Part shown: piece after piece, positions 50,907 through 61,031 of the stretch
How the letters are laid out: each line of letters begins with the position of its first letter
Position numbering within the stretch: the stretch's first letter is position 1
Origin: Flavobacterium palustre
GTDB taxonomy: Bacteria > Bacteroidota > Bacteroidia > Flavobacteriales > Flavobacteriaceae
Assembly (NCBI RefSeq): GCF_014639535.1
Contig: NZ_BMGA01000001.1
Coordinates: 62,001-126,000 of the forward strand
Direction: 5' to 3'
Length of the DNA stretch: 64,000 nt
Translations under genes and position numbers: made by a program
Notes under the pieces: generated by a model
Told to the model about the DNA's origin: nothing
Databases searched by the model: none
Seen by the model: the letters and a program-made list of their open reading frames with translations, nothing else

Positions 50907-52292
50907 CTACTCTGCGTTATCTAAAAAATCTTTAATCTTGTCAACATATCTATCAAAGAAAGATCTCTTAATCTTTTCTCCTGTTGACTCTTCATTTTTA
51001 GAATAAACGGGGACTTGCGTTTGTACCTCTTCTACTTCTGGTTCGAATCGCTCTACCCTTTCCACAACCGGCTCACGATAAAAAACAGTTCTTTGCGGAA
51101 CCACTTCTTCTTTTCTAACGGCACTTTGCGTATTATTAGCAATACTGTTCATCACTAATCCTACAGCTGTTGCATATAATGGACTAGAGAACTCTTCGTC
51201 TGAATTACCCGCTAAATGCTCATTTGGATATCCAATTCTCGTATCCATTCCGGTAATGTACTCTACTAATTGTTTGATGTGTTTCAATTGAGCTCCACCT
51301 CCGGTAAGTACAATTCCTGCAATTAGCTTTTTTCTTGGATCTTCGTGTCCGTAAGCTTTAACTTCAGTGAAAACCTGCTCAATTATTTCTACTACACGGG
51401 CGTGAATAATTTTAGACAAGTTTTTTAACGAAATCTCTTTTGGCTCTCTTCCTCTTAATCCCGGAATAGAAACAATCTCGTTGTCTTTATTTTCTCCCGG
51501 CCAAGCCGAACCGAATTTTACTTTCAATAATTCAGCCTGTTTTTCTATAATAGAACAACCTTCTTTGATATCATCAGTAATAACATTTCCTCCAAAAGGA
51601 ATTACAGCCGTATGACGAATAATACCATCTTTAAAGATTGCCAAATCAGTTGTTCCTCCTCCAATATCAATTAAGGCAACTCCGGCTTCTTTTTCTTCCT
51701 GACTTAAAACCGCATCTGATGAAGCTAATGGCTCTAAAGTCAATCCTGACAATTCAATACCTGAACTCTGAATACAACGACCTACATTTCTTATAGAAGA
51801 TGCCTGACCTACCACCACATGGAAACTGGATTCTAATCGTCCTCCATACATTCCAATAGGTTCTTTAATTTCCGATTGTCCGTCGATTTTAAATTCCTGA
51901 GGTAAAACGTGAATAATTTCCTCCCCAGGCAACATAGCCAATTTATTAACCTGATCAATTAATAATTGAATATCGTTTCCTCCAATTACTTCTTCAGGAT
52001 TGCTTCTGCTGATATAATCAGTGTGTTGAATACTACGAATGTGTTGTCCTGCAATCCCTACAACAACATCTTTAATTTTGTAACCTGAATTTGTTTCCGC
52101 ATCATTTATTGCTTGCTGGATAGACTGAATGGTTTGTGTAATATTATTTACCACTCCTCTGGCCACACCTAGACTTTTGGATTTTCCAACTCCCAAAATT
52201 TCCAACTTACCATACTCATTTTTCTTGCCTATCATGGCAACGATTTTGGTTGTCCCTATATCTAGACCTACTGCAATATTCTCTTTTTCCAT
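50907..52292 (-). CDS. ftsA: Cell division protein FtsA
   Basis: A 461-residue actin-fold ATPase. Phosphate 1 motif: AVGLDIGTTKIVAMIGKK; the FtsA-specific 1C subdomain (VKDVVVGIAGQHIRSIQHTD) follows; phosphate 2: ALIDIGGGTTDLAIF; adenosine motif: GIVLTGGGAQLKHI. The C-terminal 80 residues are a charged linker that ends in a basic amphipathic stretch (EKIKRSFFDRYVDKIKDFLD), the usual membrane anchor. It tethers FtsZ to the membrane. It lies 6 bases after ftsQ. Confidence 0.97.
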   Translation of the reverse strand: MEKENIAVGLDIGTTKIVAMIGKKNEYGKLEILGVGKSKSLGVARGVVNNITQTIQSIQQAINDAETNSGYKIKDVVVGIAGQHIRSIQHTDYISRSNPEEVIGGNDIQLLIDQVNKLAMLPGEEIIHVLPQEFKIDGQSEIKEPIGMYGGRLESSFHVVVGQASSIRNVGRCIQSSGIELSGLTLEPLASSDAVLSQEEKEAGVALIDIGGGTTDLAIFKDGIIRHTAVIPFGGNVITDDIKEGCSIIEKQAELLKVKFGSAWPGENKDNEIVSIPGLRGREPKEISLKNLSKIIHARVVEIIEQVFTEVKAYGHEDPRKKLIAGIVLTGGGAQLKHIKQLVEYITGMDTRIGYPNEHLAGNSDEEFSSPLYATAVGLVMNSIANNTQSAVRKEEVVPQRTVFYREPVVERVERFEPEVEEVQTQVPVYSKNEESTGEKIKRSFFDRYVDKIKDFLDNAE

Positions 52293-52298
52293 TTTCTA

Positions 52299-53024
52299 TT
52301 ATTTAGTGCAAACTACTTGTTTTGTAAACCTAAGGTCAATCTTTTTATATTTATACAATGTACTATCTAAAACTGCTTTTTGAAAAAAGGCTTTGTAATT
52401 TTTAAATTTTGTCTCAAAATTCATCATACTGCCAAAATCAATCAGATAATCATAATTCCTATTGAACATTTTTAGGCTTTCATTCGGCATAATCTCAATT
52501 GCAATGATGTTTTTTCTCAAAAAATCATCTTCATAAATCACACGTAATAAACGAGTCCATTTTTCTTTATTACCTTTATTGATATCCCCTGAAACCAGCG
52601 GAACTCTGGCGGTAAAATTATCAGAAAGTGGCATCTTACCACCTTTATAATCAATATAAAAAGATTCCGAACCATTAATTACCCTGGCTACAGGAGTCTT
52701 TTGCTTAACAACCGCTTTAAGAACACCATTAATACTAACAAAAACATCTGATTCGTCAATCATCGCATTTGAATTCAGCTTTCCTTCCAGCTTATTCAAA
52801 TCTAATTTATCTTTTTCAATAGCTAATGGGTCGCCCATATTTTCTATTAACAATTTATTAACCGTTTCTTCCTTGACAAAAAGATTGTTTTCTCCTACAA
52901 AAACAACGTCGATTTTAGCTAATTTTCGCTTCTCATTTCGCTTAGAAGTAAACGAAAAAAGGAAAATTACTAATCCAAACATTAGGATTAACCTGATAGT
53001 TGTCCAATTAAATATTTTTTTCAT
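52299..53024 (-). CDS. ftsQ: Cell division protein FtsQ/DivIB
   Basis: A 241-residue bitopic protein. One membrane segment near the N-terminus (TIRLILMFGLVIFLFSF) is followed by a POTRA-like domain (DVVFVGENNLFVKEETVNKLL) and a beta domain (AVVKQKTPVARVINGSESFYIDYKGG). It links FtsL and partners in the divisome. The start overlaps the murC end by 17 bases. Sequence conservation is low in this family, so the call leans on position and topology. Confidence 0.9.
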   Translation of the reverse strand: MKKIFNWTTIRLILMFGLVIFLFSFTSKRNEKRKLAKIDVVFVGENNLFVKEETVNKLLIENMGDPLAIEKDKLDLNKLEGKLNSNAMIDESDVFVSINGVLKAVVKQKTPVARVINGSESFYIDYKGGKMPLSDNFTARVPLVSGDINKGNKEKWTRLLRVIYEDDFLRKNIIAIEIMPNESLKMFNRNYDYLIDFGSMMNFETKFKNYKAFFQKAVLDSTLYKYKKIDLRFTKQVVCTK

Positions 53025-54360
53025 TTAAAGCTGTTTTAATTGCTCCCACCATTTCGCCAATATCACCTGCTCCAATCGTAACCATAATTGAGGCATCACT
53101 TTTCAACATAGTTGCTATCAAATCTTCTTTTGAAACTAATTTTTTATTTTCATTATCTATTTTAGAAAACAACCACTCCGAAGTCACTCCTTCCATAGGC
53201 AACTCACGTGCCGGATAAATATCCATCAACAACACTTCATCAAATTGCGAGAGACTTTTTGCAAAATCATCGGCAAAATCTTTGGTTCTGCTAAAAAGAT
53301 GCGGCTGAAAAACAGCCATAACTTTTTTATTTGGATACAATTCTCTTACCGCCTGATGTACCGCATTTATCTCGGTAGGATGATGCGCATAATCATCAAT
53401 ATAAACCAAATTTTCAGTTCTTATTTGATAAGAAAAACGTCTTCTTATTCCTTTGAAAGAAGCTAAGGCTTTTGCAATGGCATCGGTTGGGGTGCCGAAA
53501 TTTACTGCCATTGCAAAAGCCATTAAAGCATTCATCAAATTGTGTCTTCCTGGTAATCCAAAACGAAAATCTGTTAAAACTCCATTAGGTGTTTTTACGT
53601 CAAAAACATAGTTTCCGTTTTCAATTCTTATATTAAAAGCATTGTAAACTGCTTCCTCATTTACTCCCACAGTTATTCCTGAAAGTGGCAAATCGGTAGT
53701 AACAAACAATTTTGACTGATCTTCTACTTTTGCTGCAAATTCTGTAAACGATTCTTTAATTGCTTCATCAGTTCCATAAATATCCAAATGATCAGCATCC
53801 ATAGAAGTTACGCAGGCAATATTAGGATGCAAATGCAAAAAAGAACGGTCAAATTCATCAGCTTCAACAACAGTCACGGTTTTTCCACTTCCTATTAAAT
53901 TCGAATCATAATTCTCAACAATCCCTCCTATAAAAGCCGTAACATCAGCTCCGCTTTCATGTAAAATATGCCCTAGAATACTAGAGGTTGTGGTTTTCCC
54001 ATGTGTTCCTGCCACTGCAAAACAAAAAGTATCTTTAGTAATAATTCCTAAAACTTCAGCTCGCTTTTTCACCTGATAATCACGCTCTAAAAAGTAATTC
54101 CATTCCGCATGCATTTTTGGAACAGCAGGCGTAATAATAACCAAGGTATTTTCGACAAAATAATCCTTAGGAATTAAATTAATATCGTCTTCAAAATGAA
54201 TATCAATTCCACTTTCGATTAACTCATTGGTTAAAATCGTTGGCGTTTTATCATAACCCGAAACTTGTTTCCCGATATATTTAAAATAACGCGCCAAAGC
54301 ACTCATACCAATACCACCGATACCGATAAAATAGACGTTCTGTATTTGATTTAGATTCAT
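53008..54360 (-). CDS. murC: UDP-N-acetylmuramate--L-alanine ligase
   Basis: I use ATG 54360 (MNLNQIQNVYFIGIGGIG; 450 residues). The longer frame to the TTG at 54402 would translate a hexamer repeat as IEIEIEIE and is unlikely. Motifs: GIGGIGMSALARYF, P-loop AGTHGKTTTSS, DDYAHHPTEI, and SRTKDFADDFA in the C-terminal domain. It adds L-Ala to UDP-MurNAc. It is the first ligase of peptidoglycan synthesis; an Mpl paralogue is at 19687-21042. Confidence 0.95.
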   Translation of the reverse strand: MNLNQIQNVYFIGIGGIGMSALARYFKYIGKQVSGYDKTPTILTNELIESGIDIHFEDDINLIPKDYFVENTLVIITPAVPKMHAEWNYFLERDYQVKKRAEVLGIITKDTFCFAVAGTHGKTTTSSILGHILHESGADVTAFIGGIVENYDSNLIGSGKTVTVVEADEFDRSFLHLHPNIACVTSMDADHLDIYGTDEAIKESFTEFAAKVEDQSKLFVTTDLPLSGITVGVNEEAVYNAFNIRIENGNYVFDVKTPNGVLTDFRFGLPGRHNLMNALMAFAMAVNFGTPTDAIAKALASFKGIRRRFSYQIRTENLVYIDDYAHHPTEINAVHQAVRELYPNKKVMAVFQPHLFSRTKDFADDFAKSLSQFDEVLLMDIYPARELPMEGVTSEWLFSKIDNENKKLVSKEDLIATMLKSDASIMVTIGAGDIGEMVGAIKTALNEKNI

Positions 54361-54396
54361 TTCAATTTCAATTTCAATTTCAATAACAATATCAAT
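54361..54396. repeat. Hexamer tandem repeat abutting the murC start codon
   Basis: Four exact TTCAAT units (54361-54384) and two degenerate ones (AACAAT, ATCAAT) follow; on the coding strand they read as ATTGAA units ending directly at the murC ATG. They occupy the ribosome-binding region. Unit length 6 keeps the frame of the possible TTG start. Confidence 0.75.
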
Positions 54397-54483
54397 ATTC
54401 AATAATTGACATTATGATTGGATTAATTATTCTAATTTTATTCTTCTGTTTTTGAAATTGTCATTAACAATTAATTGCTATTG

Positions 54484-55572
54484 CTATTTAATCAATTTCA
54501 CAATCTCATCCACAATTTGCTTCGTTGCTTCAGGAAGCGCCAATTCTTTTATGTTTTCACTCAATTGTTTTTGCTTTTCCGGATCTTTTAATAAAGCTTC
54601 GAAAACCAAACTGAATTCAGCATCTAATTGTGATTCTTTAAGCAAAATAGCTCCTTTTTTATCCACAATTGCTTTTGCATTTTTTGTCTGATGATCTTCA
54701 GCAACATTAGGTGATGGAATAAAAATTACAGGTTTACCCACAATACATAATTCTGATACCGAAGAAGCACCGGCACGCGAAATAATAACATCGGCTGCTG
54801 CGTAAACAAAATCCATCTTTTCAATAAAAGCTACCACCTGAACATTGTCTGAATTATATTTTTTATATTCTTCAAAATATAATTTTCCACATTGCCAGAT
54901 AATCTGAACATTCTGAGCCAATATATTTTCCAGTTCTTTCTCAATCAACTGATTGATTCTTCTGGCTCCTAAACTTCCACCAAGAACCAAAAGTATTTTT
55001 TTATTGGCATCCAATTTAAAATATGCAATTGCTTCTGCTCTTTTATTTTGGATATCAATCAAATCCTGACGCACCGGATTTCCGGTCAAAATCATTTTTC
55101 CTTTCGGGAAAAATCGCTCCAGATTTTCATAAGCCACACAAATAGCATTGGCTTTTTTACTCAATAATTTATTTGTAATTCCCGGAAAGGAATTTTGCTC
55201 CTGAATGAGCGTTGGAATACCCAACATATTGGCCATTTGCAATAATGGTCCGCTGGCAAAACCACCGGTACCGATAACAACATCAGGCTTAAATTCTTTA
55301 ATTATTTTTCTGGATTTCCATAAACTACTCACTAATTTGAGCGGGAACATCGCATTTTGCAATGTCAATTTTCGTTGCAGTCCGGCAATCCACAAACCTT
55401 TGATAGCATATCCTGCCTGTGGTACTTTCTGCATTTCCATCTTATCTTCGGCTCCTACAAATAGAAACTCCGCATCAGGAAATCTTGATTTTAATTCATT
55501 GGCAATGGCAATGGCAGGGTAAATATGCCCTCCTGTTCCTCCGCCGCTTAATATGAATTTATAGTGTTTCAT
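54484..55572 (-). CDS. murG: UDP-GlcNAc--lipid I N-acetylglucosaminyltransferase
   Basis: ATG 55572 ([20 protein letters not shown]; 362 residues) is preferred over the TTG three codons upstream. GT-B fold: [46 protein letters not shown], and the donor site [18 protein letters not shown]. It turns lipid I into lipid II on the inner face of the cytoplasmic membrane. It follows ftsW after 10 bases; 123 bases separate it from murC. Confidence 0.96.
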   Translation of the reverse strand: MKHYKFILSGGGTGGHIYPAIAIANELKSRFPDAEFLFVGAEDKMEMQKVPQAGYAIKGLWIAGLQRKLTLQNAMFPLKLVSSLWKSRKIIKEFKPDVVIGTGGFASGPLLQMANMLGIPTLIQEQNSFPGITNKLLSKKANAICVAYENLERFFPKGKMILTGNPVRQDLIDIQNKRAEAIAYFKLDANKKILLVLGGSLGARRINQLIEKELENILAQNVQIIWQCGKLYFEEYKKYNSDNVQVVAFIEKMDFVYAAADVIISRAGASSVSELCIVGKPVIFIPSPNVAEDHQTKNAKAIVDKKGAILLKESQLDAEFSLVFEALLKDPEKQKQLSENIKELALPEATKQIVDEIVKLIK

Positions 55573-55582
55573 TGCTTCCAAT

Positions 55583-56875
55583 TTATTTATTCAAAACAGC
55601 ATTCATCGGATTAGACATTTTATCTTCTATCGAGTAAGCTTCATGCTGTTTTTGTTCTTCAGCAGCCAATTCAGCATCAATCAATCGTTGAAGTGCTTCT
55701 TCTCTTTTAGCCGCTTCTTTCTGTTCCTGCTCTATTTCTTCTTCTTTTTTGGTCACACCAATGATAATTCCCAAGGCAATACAAGTCATCCAGATGGATG
55801 TTCCTCCACTACTTATTAATGGCAGCGTTTGTCCTGTAACCGGTAATAATTCTACCGCAACCGCCATATTAATCATTGCCTGAAAAATCATTGGAAAACC
55901 AAGTCCTATGACCACTAATTTCCCAAAAAGTGTATTAGCTTTATGTGAAGCTACTACAAAACGAACAAGCAATAACAAATACAAACACAACACTCCTAGA
56001 CCGCCAAGCAGTCCATATTCTTCAACAATAATGGCATAAATAAAGTCGGAAGAAGATTGTGGCAGGAAGTTTTTCTGAACACTTTTTCCCGGACCTAATC
56101 CATAAATTTTCCCGGATGCAATGGCAATTTTGGCTTTTTCTATTTGATAATCGTCTTCATCTGGTTTATCAGTACTGAAATTTTCAATACGGCTTTCCCA
56201 GGTTCTAACCCTGCTGAAAAACTTGGCATCAGGAAATGCTTTTGAAATCAACACGAAAAAAGTCAGAAACACAATCCCCGAACCTACAATAAACCCGATG
56301 TATTTTACCGGATATTTTCCAATAAACACTAACATGATTACCATCGAAAAAATCAAAGCAGTAGTTGAAAAATTCGAAGGAAGAATTAACATGAGCGTAA
56401 TAAAAACAGGCAACCAAAGCTCTCTTAGCGAATCGACAAAATCGATAGGCTCCGTTCGGGTTTTAGACAAATAACGCGCTACGAACACAAATAAAACCAG
56501 AGCTGCAAAGGCCGAAGGCTGAAACGACAAACCTACAAACGGAATTTGGAGCCATCTACTGGCATTCGCCCCACCTATCACTGTTCCTTTTATCATTGCA
56601 ATTCCTAAAACTACCCAAACTACAGGCAATAACAATTTAGAAATAGATCGAAAATAATGATACGGAACATTGTGTACCGCATAAATAATCGCGAAACCAC
56701 AACAAATATGAATCAGATGTTTTAACAAATACCCTAACGTATTTCCTGTCCCATGACCCAAATAAGCCAGGTTACTACTGGCACTAAAAACAGGCATAAA
56801 GGAAAACAAGGCCAATAAGGCCACAAAAGACCAAATCCCTTTATCTCCTTTTAATCTGCTAATTAGTTCTTTCAT
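55583..56875 (-). CDS. ftsW: Cell division glycosyltransferase FtsW (SEDS family)
   Basis: A 430-residue polytopic protein with about ten membrane segments. SEDS features: [19 protein letters not shown] at the N-terminus, [20 protein letters not shown], the [20 protein letters not shown] loop and [17 protein letters not shown]. It polymerises septal glycan strands from lipid II together with FtsI. The C-terminal 50 residues are a charged cytoplasmic tail. In the dcw order it lies between murD and murG, as usual. Confidence 0.95.
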   Translation of the reverse strand: MKELISRLKGDKGIWSFVALLALFSFMPVFSASSNLAYLGHGTGNTLGYLLKHLIHICCGFAIIYAVHNVPYHYFRSISKLLLPVVWVVLGIAMIKGTVIGGANASRWLQIPFVGLSFQPSAFAALVLFVFVARYLSKTRTEPIDFVDSLRELWLPVFITLMLILPSNFSTTALIFSMVIMLVFIGKYPVKYIGFIVGSGIVFLTFFVLISKAFPDAKFFSRVRTWESRIENFSTDKPDEDDYQIEKAKIAIASGKIYGLGPGKSVQKNFLPQSSSDFIYAIIVEEYGLLGGLGVLCLYLLLLVRFVVASHKANTLFGKLVVIGLGFPMIFQAMINMAVAVELLPVTGQTLPLISSGGTSIWMTCIALGIIIGVTKKEEEIEQEQKEAAKREEALQRLIDAELAAEEQKQHEAYSIEDKMSNPMNAVLNK

Positions 56876-56883
56876 GTTTTTTT

Positions 56884-56945
56884 AAGTTATGGGTTTTGAG
56901 TTATAGATAACATATATATCTTCTAACTCCTGACTTCCTGCTTCT
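56884..56945. repeat. Intergenic word repeat, family A, between murD and ftsW
   Basis: AGTTATGGGTTTTGAGTTAT, then CTTCTAACTCCTGACTTCCT and GCTTCTAAC: the same word set as between rpsL and rpsG and at 45621. It lies within the otherwise tight dcw cluster. Confidence 0.45.
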
Positions 56946-56951
56946 AACTTT

Positions 56952-58283
56952 TTACAAATTATGCACTGCATCTTTAAATTGCCTTCCTCTGTCTTCATAG
57001 TTTTCAAACAAGTCAAAACTAGCGCAGGCAGGTGACAATAAAACTGTATCTCCTTTTTCTGAAATATGTTGCGCCATTCTTACGGCTTCGGTCATCGTGT
57101 TGACTTCAACCATAACATCAACCACATTTCCAAAAGCATCAATAATTTTTCTGTTATCCACCCCAAGACAAATAATGGCTTTTACTTTCTCACGAACCAA
57201 TGCCATCAATTCGTTATAATCATTTCCTTTATCAACACCTCCAACTATCCAAACTGTTGGTGTATTCATACTGTCTAAAGCAAAAAAAGTAGCATTTACA
57301 TTAGTTGCTTTCGAATCATTGATGTATTGTACATTTTGGATTTTCAATACTTTCTCAAGACGGTGTTCTACACCCTGAAAATTTGATAAACTTTCGCGAA
57401 TTGTTGCTTTTCTAATTTGCATCAATTTAGCTACAGAAGTTGCTGCCATTGCATTTTTAAAATTATGTTTTCCTTCCAAGGCAATTGCTGCTGTTTCCAT
57501 TTGAAATTCCTCTTGATTGATTATTGCTTCCATTGTGTTATTTTTTATAAAGGCTCCCTCACTAAATGTTTTTGTCAATGAGAAAGGAATTAATTTTGCT
57601 CTTGTTTTGTTCTTTTGTAACCATTCCGAAATCGCTTCGTCATCTGCATCATAAATGAGATAATCCTCTTCAGTCTGATTCATTGTTATTCTAAATTTCG
57701 AATCAATGTAATTCTCATATTTATAATCGTATCGGTCTAAATGATCGGGACTGATATTGGTTATAATCGCAATATGCGGCTTATAATTGATGATTCCGTC
57801 CAACTGAAAACTACTCAACTCTAACACATAACTATCGTATTTGTCTTCTGCCACTTGTTCAGCAAAACTCTTTCCGATATTTCCTGCCAGTCCTACATTC
57901 AATCCTGCTGATTTCAGCAAATGATAGGTTAACATCGTTGTCGTTGTCTTTCCGTTACTTCCTGTTATCCCTATCGTAATTGCTTTAGTAAAAGGAGCAG
58001 CAAATTCTATTTCAGAAATTACCGCAATTCCTTTCTCAACCAGTTTTTTCACGATGGCTGCTTTCTCAGGAATACCCGGGCTTTTCATCACCACATCGGC
58101 ATTTAGGATCAGGGATTCAGTATGCTTTTCATCCTCCCATTCGATGCCTTTATTTATAAGAACTTCTTTGTAATTTTCTTTTATTTTTCCAAAATCAGAT
58201 ACAAAAACATCATATCCTTTTTCTTTTCCCAGAATGGCTGTTCCTACTCCGCTTTCGCCTCCGCCTAATACTACTAATCTCAT
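56952..58283 (-). CDS. murD: UDP-N-acetylmuramoyl-L-alanine--D-glutamate ligase
   Basis: A 443-residue Mur ligase. The N-terminal domain starts MRLVVLGGGESGVGTAILG; P-loop GITGSNGKTTTTM; NISPDHLDRYDYKYENY; C-terminal YINDSKATNVNATFFALDS. It adds D-Glu to UDP-MurNAc-L-Ala. It lies one base after mraY. Confidence 0.96.
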   Translation of the reverse strand: MRLVVLGGGESGVGTAILGKEKGYDVFVSDFGKIKENYKEVLINKGIEWEDEKHTESLILNADVVMKSPGIPEKAAIVKKLVEKGIAVISEIEFAAPFTKAITIGITGSNGKTTTTMLTYHLLKSAGLNVGLAGNIGKSFAEQVAEDKYDSYVLELSSFQLDGIINYKPHIAIITNISPDHLDRYDYKYENYIDSKFRITMNQTEEDYLIYDADDEAISEWLQKNKTRAKLIPFSLTKTFSEGAFIKNNTMEAIINQEEFQMETAAIALEGKHNFKNAMAATSVAKLMQIRKATIRESLSNFQGVEHRLEKVLKIQNVQYINDSKATNVNATFFALDSMNTPTVWIVGGVDKGNDYNELMALVREKVKAIICLGVDNRKIIDAFGNVVDVMVEVNTMTEAVRMAQHISEKGDTVLLSPACASFDLFENYEDRGRQFKDAVHNL

Positions 58284-58284
58284 A

Positions 58285-59514
58285 TTATCTTAGTTTTAAG
58301 GTAACAATAGAAAGTATCGCCAGCATGATGGCCACAATCCAAAATCGGGTAACAATTTTACTTTCGTGATAACCTTTCTTTTGGTAATGATGATGTAATG
58401 GTGACATAAGGAAAATTCTTCGTCCTTCGCCAAAACGTTTCTTGGTGTATTTAAAGTAGCTCACCTGTAAAACCACCGAAAGATTTTCGACCAGAAAAAT
58501 TCCGCATAAAAGTGGAATCAATAGTTCTTTTCGAACCGCAATTGCCAATACTGCAATGATTCCTCCAATTGTTAAACTTCCTGTATCTCCCATAAAAACC
58601 GAGGCCGGATAAGAGTTGTACCATAAAAATCCAATAAGCGAACCAACAAAAGCGGCAATAAAAACCGTCATTTCCCCCGAATTAGGGATGTACATAATAT
58701 TGAGATAATTGGAAAATATAATATTCCCCGAAACGAAAGTAAAAATCGCTAAGGCTAATACCGAAATTGCCGAAGTTCCTGCCGCCAATCCGTCGATACC
58801 GTCGGTTAAGTTAGCACCGTTAGAAACCGCCGTGATGATAAAAATCACTACCGGAATAAAAACTAACCAAGCCCATTTCTCATAACCTTCACCTGTCCAT
58901 GCCAAAACTTCAGCATAATCAAATTCGTTATTCTTAAAAAACGGAATTGTAGTTGCCGTCGATTTTTCTTCAACCGGAGCTGGTGTTACAACCGTTTCTG
59001 TAGTTATTTTAAAAACATCTGTTTTTCCGGTATCAGTTCTAACCGTTACCTGCGGATTAAAATACAATACACTTCCCACAATCAATCCTAATCCAACCTG
59101 ACCAAAAACTTTAAAGATTCCTTTTAATCCTTGTTTGTCTTTTTTGAAAATTTTGATATAATCGTCCACAAAACCAATTGTTCCCATCCATAAAGTTGTC
59201 ACAATCAACAAAACAATATAGATATTATGCAATTTGGCAAACAACAAAACAGGAATTAAAGTTGCAAAAATGATAATCAATCCTCCCATGGTAGGAGTTC
59301 CAGCTTTCTCATTTTGACCTTGTAAACCCAGCTCCCTAATGGTCTCTCCTACTTGCTGTTTTTGTAAAAAGCGAATCACTCTTTTTCCATAAATTGTTGA
59401 CAACAATAACGAAAGGATAAAAGCTAATGCCGATCTAAATGTAATGTATTGAAAAACTCCTGTTCCGGAAATGTTCAATGTTTTGTTGAAATAATCAAAT
59501 AAATAATACAGCAT
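58285..59514 (-). CDS. mraY: Phospho-N-acetylmuramoyl-pentapeptide transferase
   Basis: A 409-residue integral membrane enzyme, longer than the usual 360. Motifs: [50 protein letters not shown], and [18 protein letters not shown] with the histidine cluster. About 50 extra residues lie between the fourth and fifth membrane segments ([18 protein letters not shown] to FAEV-type region), on the periplasmic side, including a Thr/Val/Pro-rich stretch. It makes lipid I. Confidence 0.96.
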   Translation of the reverse strand: MLYYLFDYFNKTLNISGTGVFQYITFRSALAFILSLLLSTIYGKRVIRFLQKQQVGETIRELGLQGQNEKAGTPTMGGLIIIFATLIPVLLFAKLHNIYIVLLIVTTLWMGTIGFVDDYIKIFKKDKQGLKGIFKVFGQVGLGLIVGSVLYFNPQVTVRTDTGKTDVFKITTETVVTPAPVEEKSTATTIPFFKNNEFDYAEVLAWTGEGYEKWAWLVFIPVVIFIITAVSNGANLTDGIDGLAAGTSAISVLALAIFTFVSGNIIFSNYLNIMYIPNSGEMTVFIAAFVGSLIGFLWYNSYPASVFMGDTGSLTIGGIIAVLAIAVRKELLIPLLCGIFLVENLSVVLQVSYFKYTKKRFGEGRRIFLMSPLHHHYQKKGYHESKIVTRFWIVAIMLAILSIVTLKLR

Positions 59515-59521
59515 AATTTCA

Positions 59522-60988
59522 CTATTTATGTAGTTCTTCTAAAATGGTTTTAACAATCTTCATATCATCAAATTCAGTGCGAACACCTTTGATTTCCTGA
59601 TATGTCTCATGTCCTTTTCCGGCAATTAAGATAATATCATTGGGCTGAGCCAATTGGCAGGCAATTTTGATAGCTTGTTTTCTATCAGTTACAGCAAAAA
59701 CTTTTTTATGATTTTGTGGTGGCACTCCGGCTTCCATTTCACCAATAATTACTTCCGGATCTTCATCTCGGGGATTATCCGATGTCAAAATGGTTTTATT
59801 ACTTAACTCGGCAGCAATTCCGGCCATAATTGGTCGTTTGGCTTTGTCTCTGTTTCCGCCACAACCAACAATAGTGATTAATTGTTCGTTCTTTGTACGT
59901 ACTTCATTGATAGTTTTCAATACATTTTCTAAGGCATCCGGAGTATGTGCATAATCAACTATGGCGGTAACATTCGAATCCGAAACTATGTATTGGAATC
60001 TTCCCGAAACACTTTCTAATTCTGACAATAAACGAAGTGTTTCCAGGTTATCCAAACCTAATTCGATAGCTGTTCCATAAATCGCTAACAAATTATAAGC
60101 ATTGAAAACACCAATTAGTTTTACCCAAACCTCATTGCCTTCAATTTTAAGCAACAAACCTGATAATAAATTTTCCAGAATTTGTGCTTTGTAATCGGCA
60201 TAGGATTTAAGTGCGTAAGTACGTTTTTTTGCTGATGTATTTTGCAGCATCACCGCTCCATTTTTGTCGTCGATATTAGAAATCGCAAAAGCTGTTTTGG
60301 GTAAGTTGTCAAAAAATGATTTTTTAACATCTCTGTATTCGGCAAAAGTTGGGTGATAATCTAAATGATCGTGAGACAAATTAGTAAATACACCACCTGC
60401 AAAATGCAAGGCTTCGGTACGTTTCTGGTGAATTCCATGCGAACTCACTTCCATAAAACAATATTCAACTCCTGCATGAATCATTTCATTCAAAAAATGA
60501 TTGATTGTAATCGAGTCGGGAGTAGTATGCGTAGCTTTATACTCCAGATCATCAACCAATATTTTCACAGTAGAAAGCAAACCCACTTTGAATCCTGCTT
60601 TTTTAAATAACTGATATAACAAAGAAGCAATGGTAGTTTTTCCGTTAGTACCGGTGATTCCCACTAATTTTAATTTTTCGGATGGATTTCCAAAATAATT
60701 AGCCGCCATAAAAGCCAATGCTTTGTTAGTATCATTCACCTGAACATAAGTAACCTCACTAACAAATTGCTCCGGAAAAGTATCGCAGATAATGGCTTTA
60801 GCACCTAAATCAATAGCTTTTTGAATATAATCATGTCCATCAGAAATAGACCCACGAATAGCAACAAACACATCATTAGCTTCTATTTTTCTGGAATCAA
60901 AATCCAATTTCCCAATAACAACATCTGTCGATCCGTGAACCGCTTCGATGGCTACTTTGTATAATATGTCTTTTAATAATTTACTCAT
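59522..60988 (-). CDS. murE: UDP-MurNAc-L-Ala-D-Glu--meso-DAP ligase
   Basis: A 488-residue Mur ligase. P-loop TGTNGKTT is at 112-119; [17 protein letters not shown], the [14 protein letters not shown] motif and DNPR (404-407, in [14 protein letters not shown]) follow. DNPR is the signature of meso-diaminopimelate addition, so the cell wall should be of the mDAP type. 43 bases after ftsI, 7 before mraY. Confidence 0.96.
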   Translation of the reverse strand: MSKLLKDILYKVAIEAVHGSTDVVIGKLDFDSRKIEANDVFVAIRGSISDGHDYIQKAIDLGAKAIICDTFPEQFVSEVTYVQVNDTNKALAFMAANYFGNPSEKLKLVGITGTNGKTTIASLLYQLFKKAGFKVGLLSTVKILVDDLEYKATHTTPDSITINHFLNEMIHAGVEYCFMEVSSHGIHQKRTEALHFAGGVFTNLSHDHLDYHPTFAEYRDVKKSFFDNLPKTAFAISNIDDKNGAVMLQNTSAKKRTYALKSYADYKAQILENLLSGLLLKIEGNEVWVKLIGVFNAYNLLAIYGTAIELGLDNLETLRLLSELESVSGRFQYIVSDSNVTAIVDYAHTPDALENVLKTINEVRTKNEQLITIVGCGGNRDKAKRPIMAGIAAELSNKTILTSDNPRDEDPEVIIGEMEAGVPPQNHKKVFAVTDRKQAIKIACQLAQPNDIILIAGKGHETYQEIKGVRTEFDDMKIVKTILEELHK

Positions 60989-61031
60989 ATCTTTTATTTT
61001 TCCACTCTTTTCACAAAGAGCTTAGTTGAAG

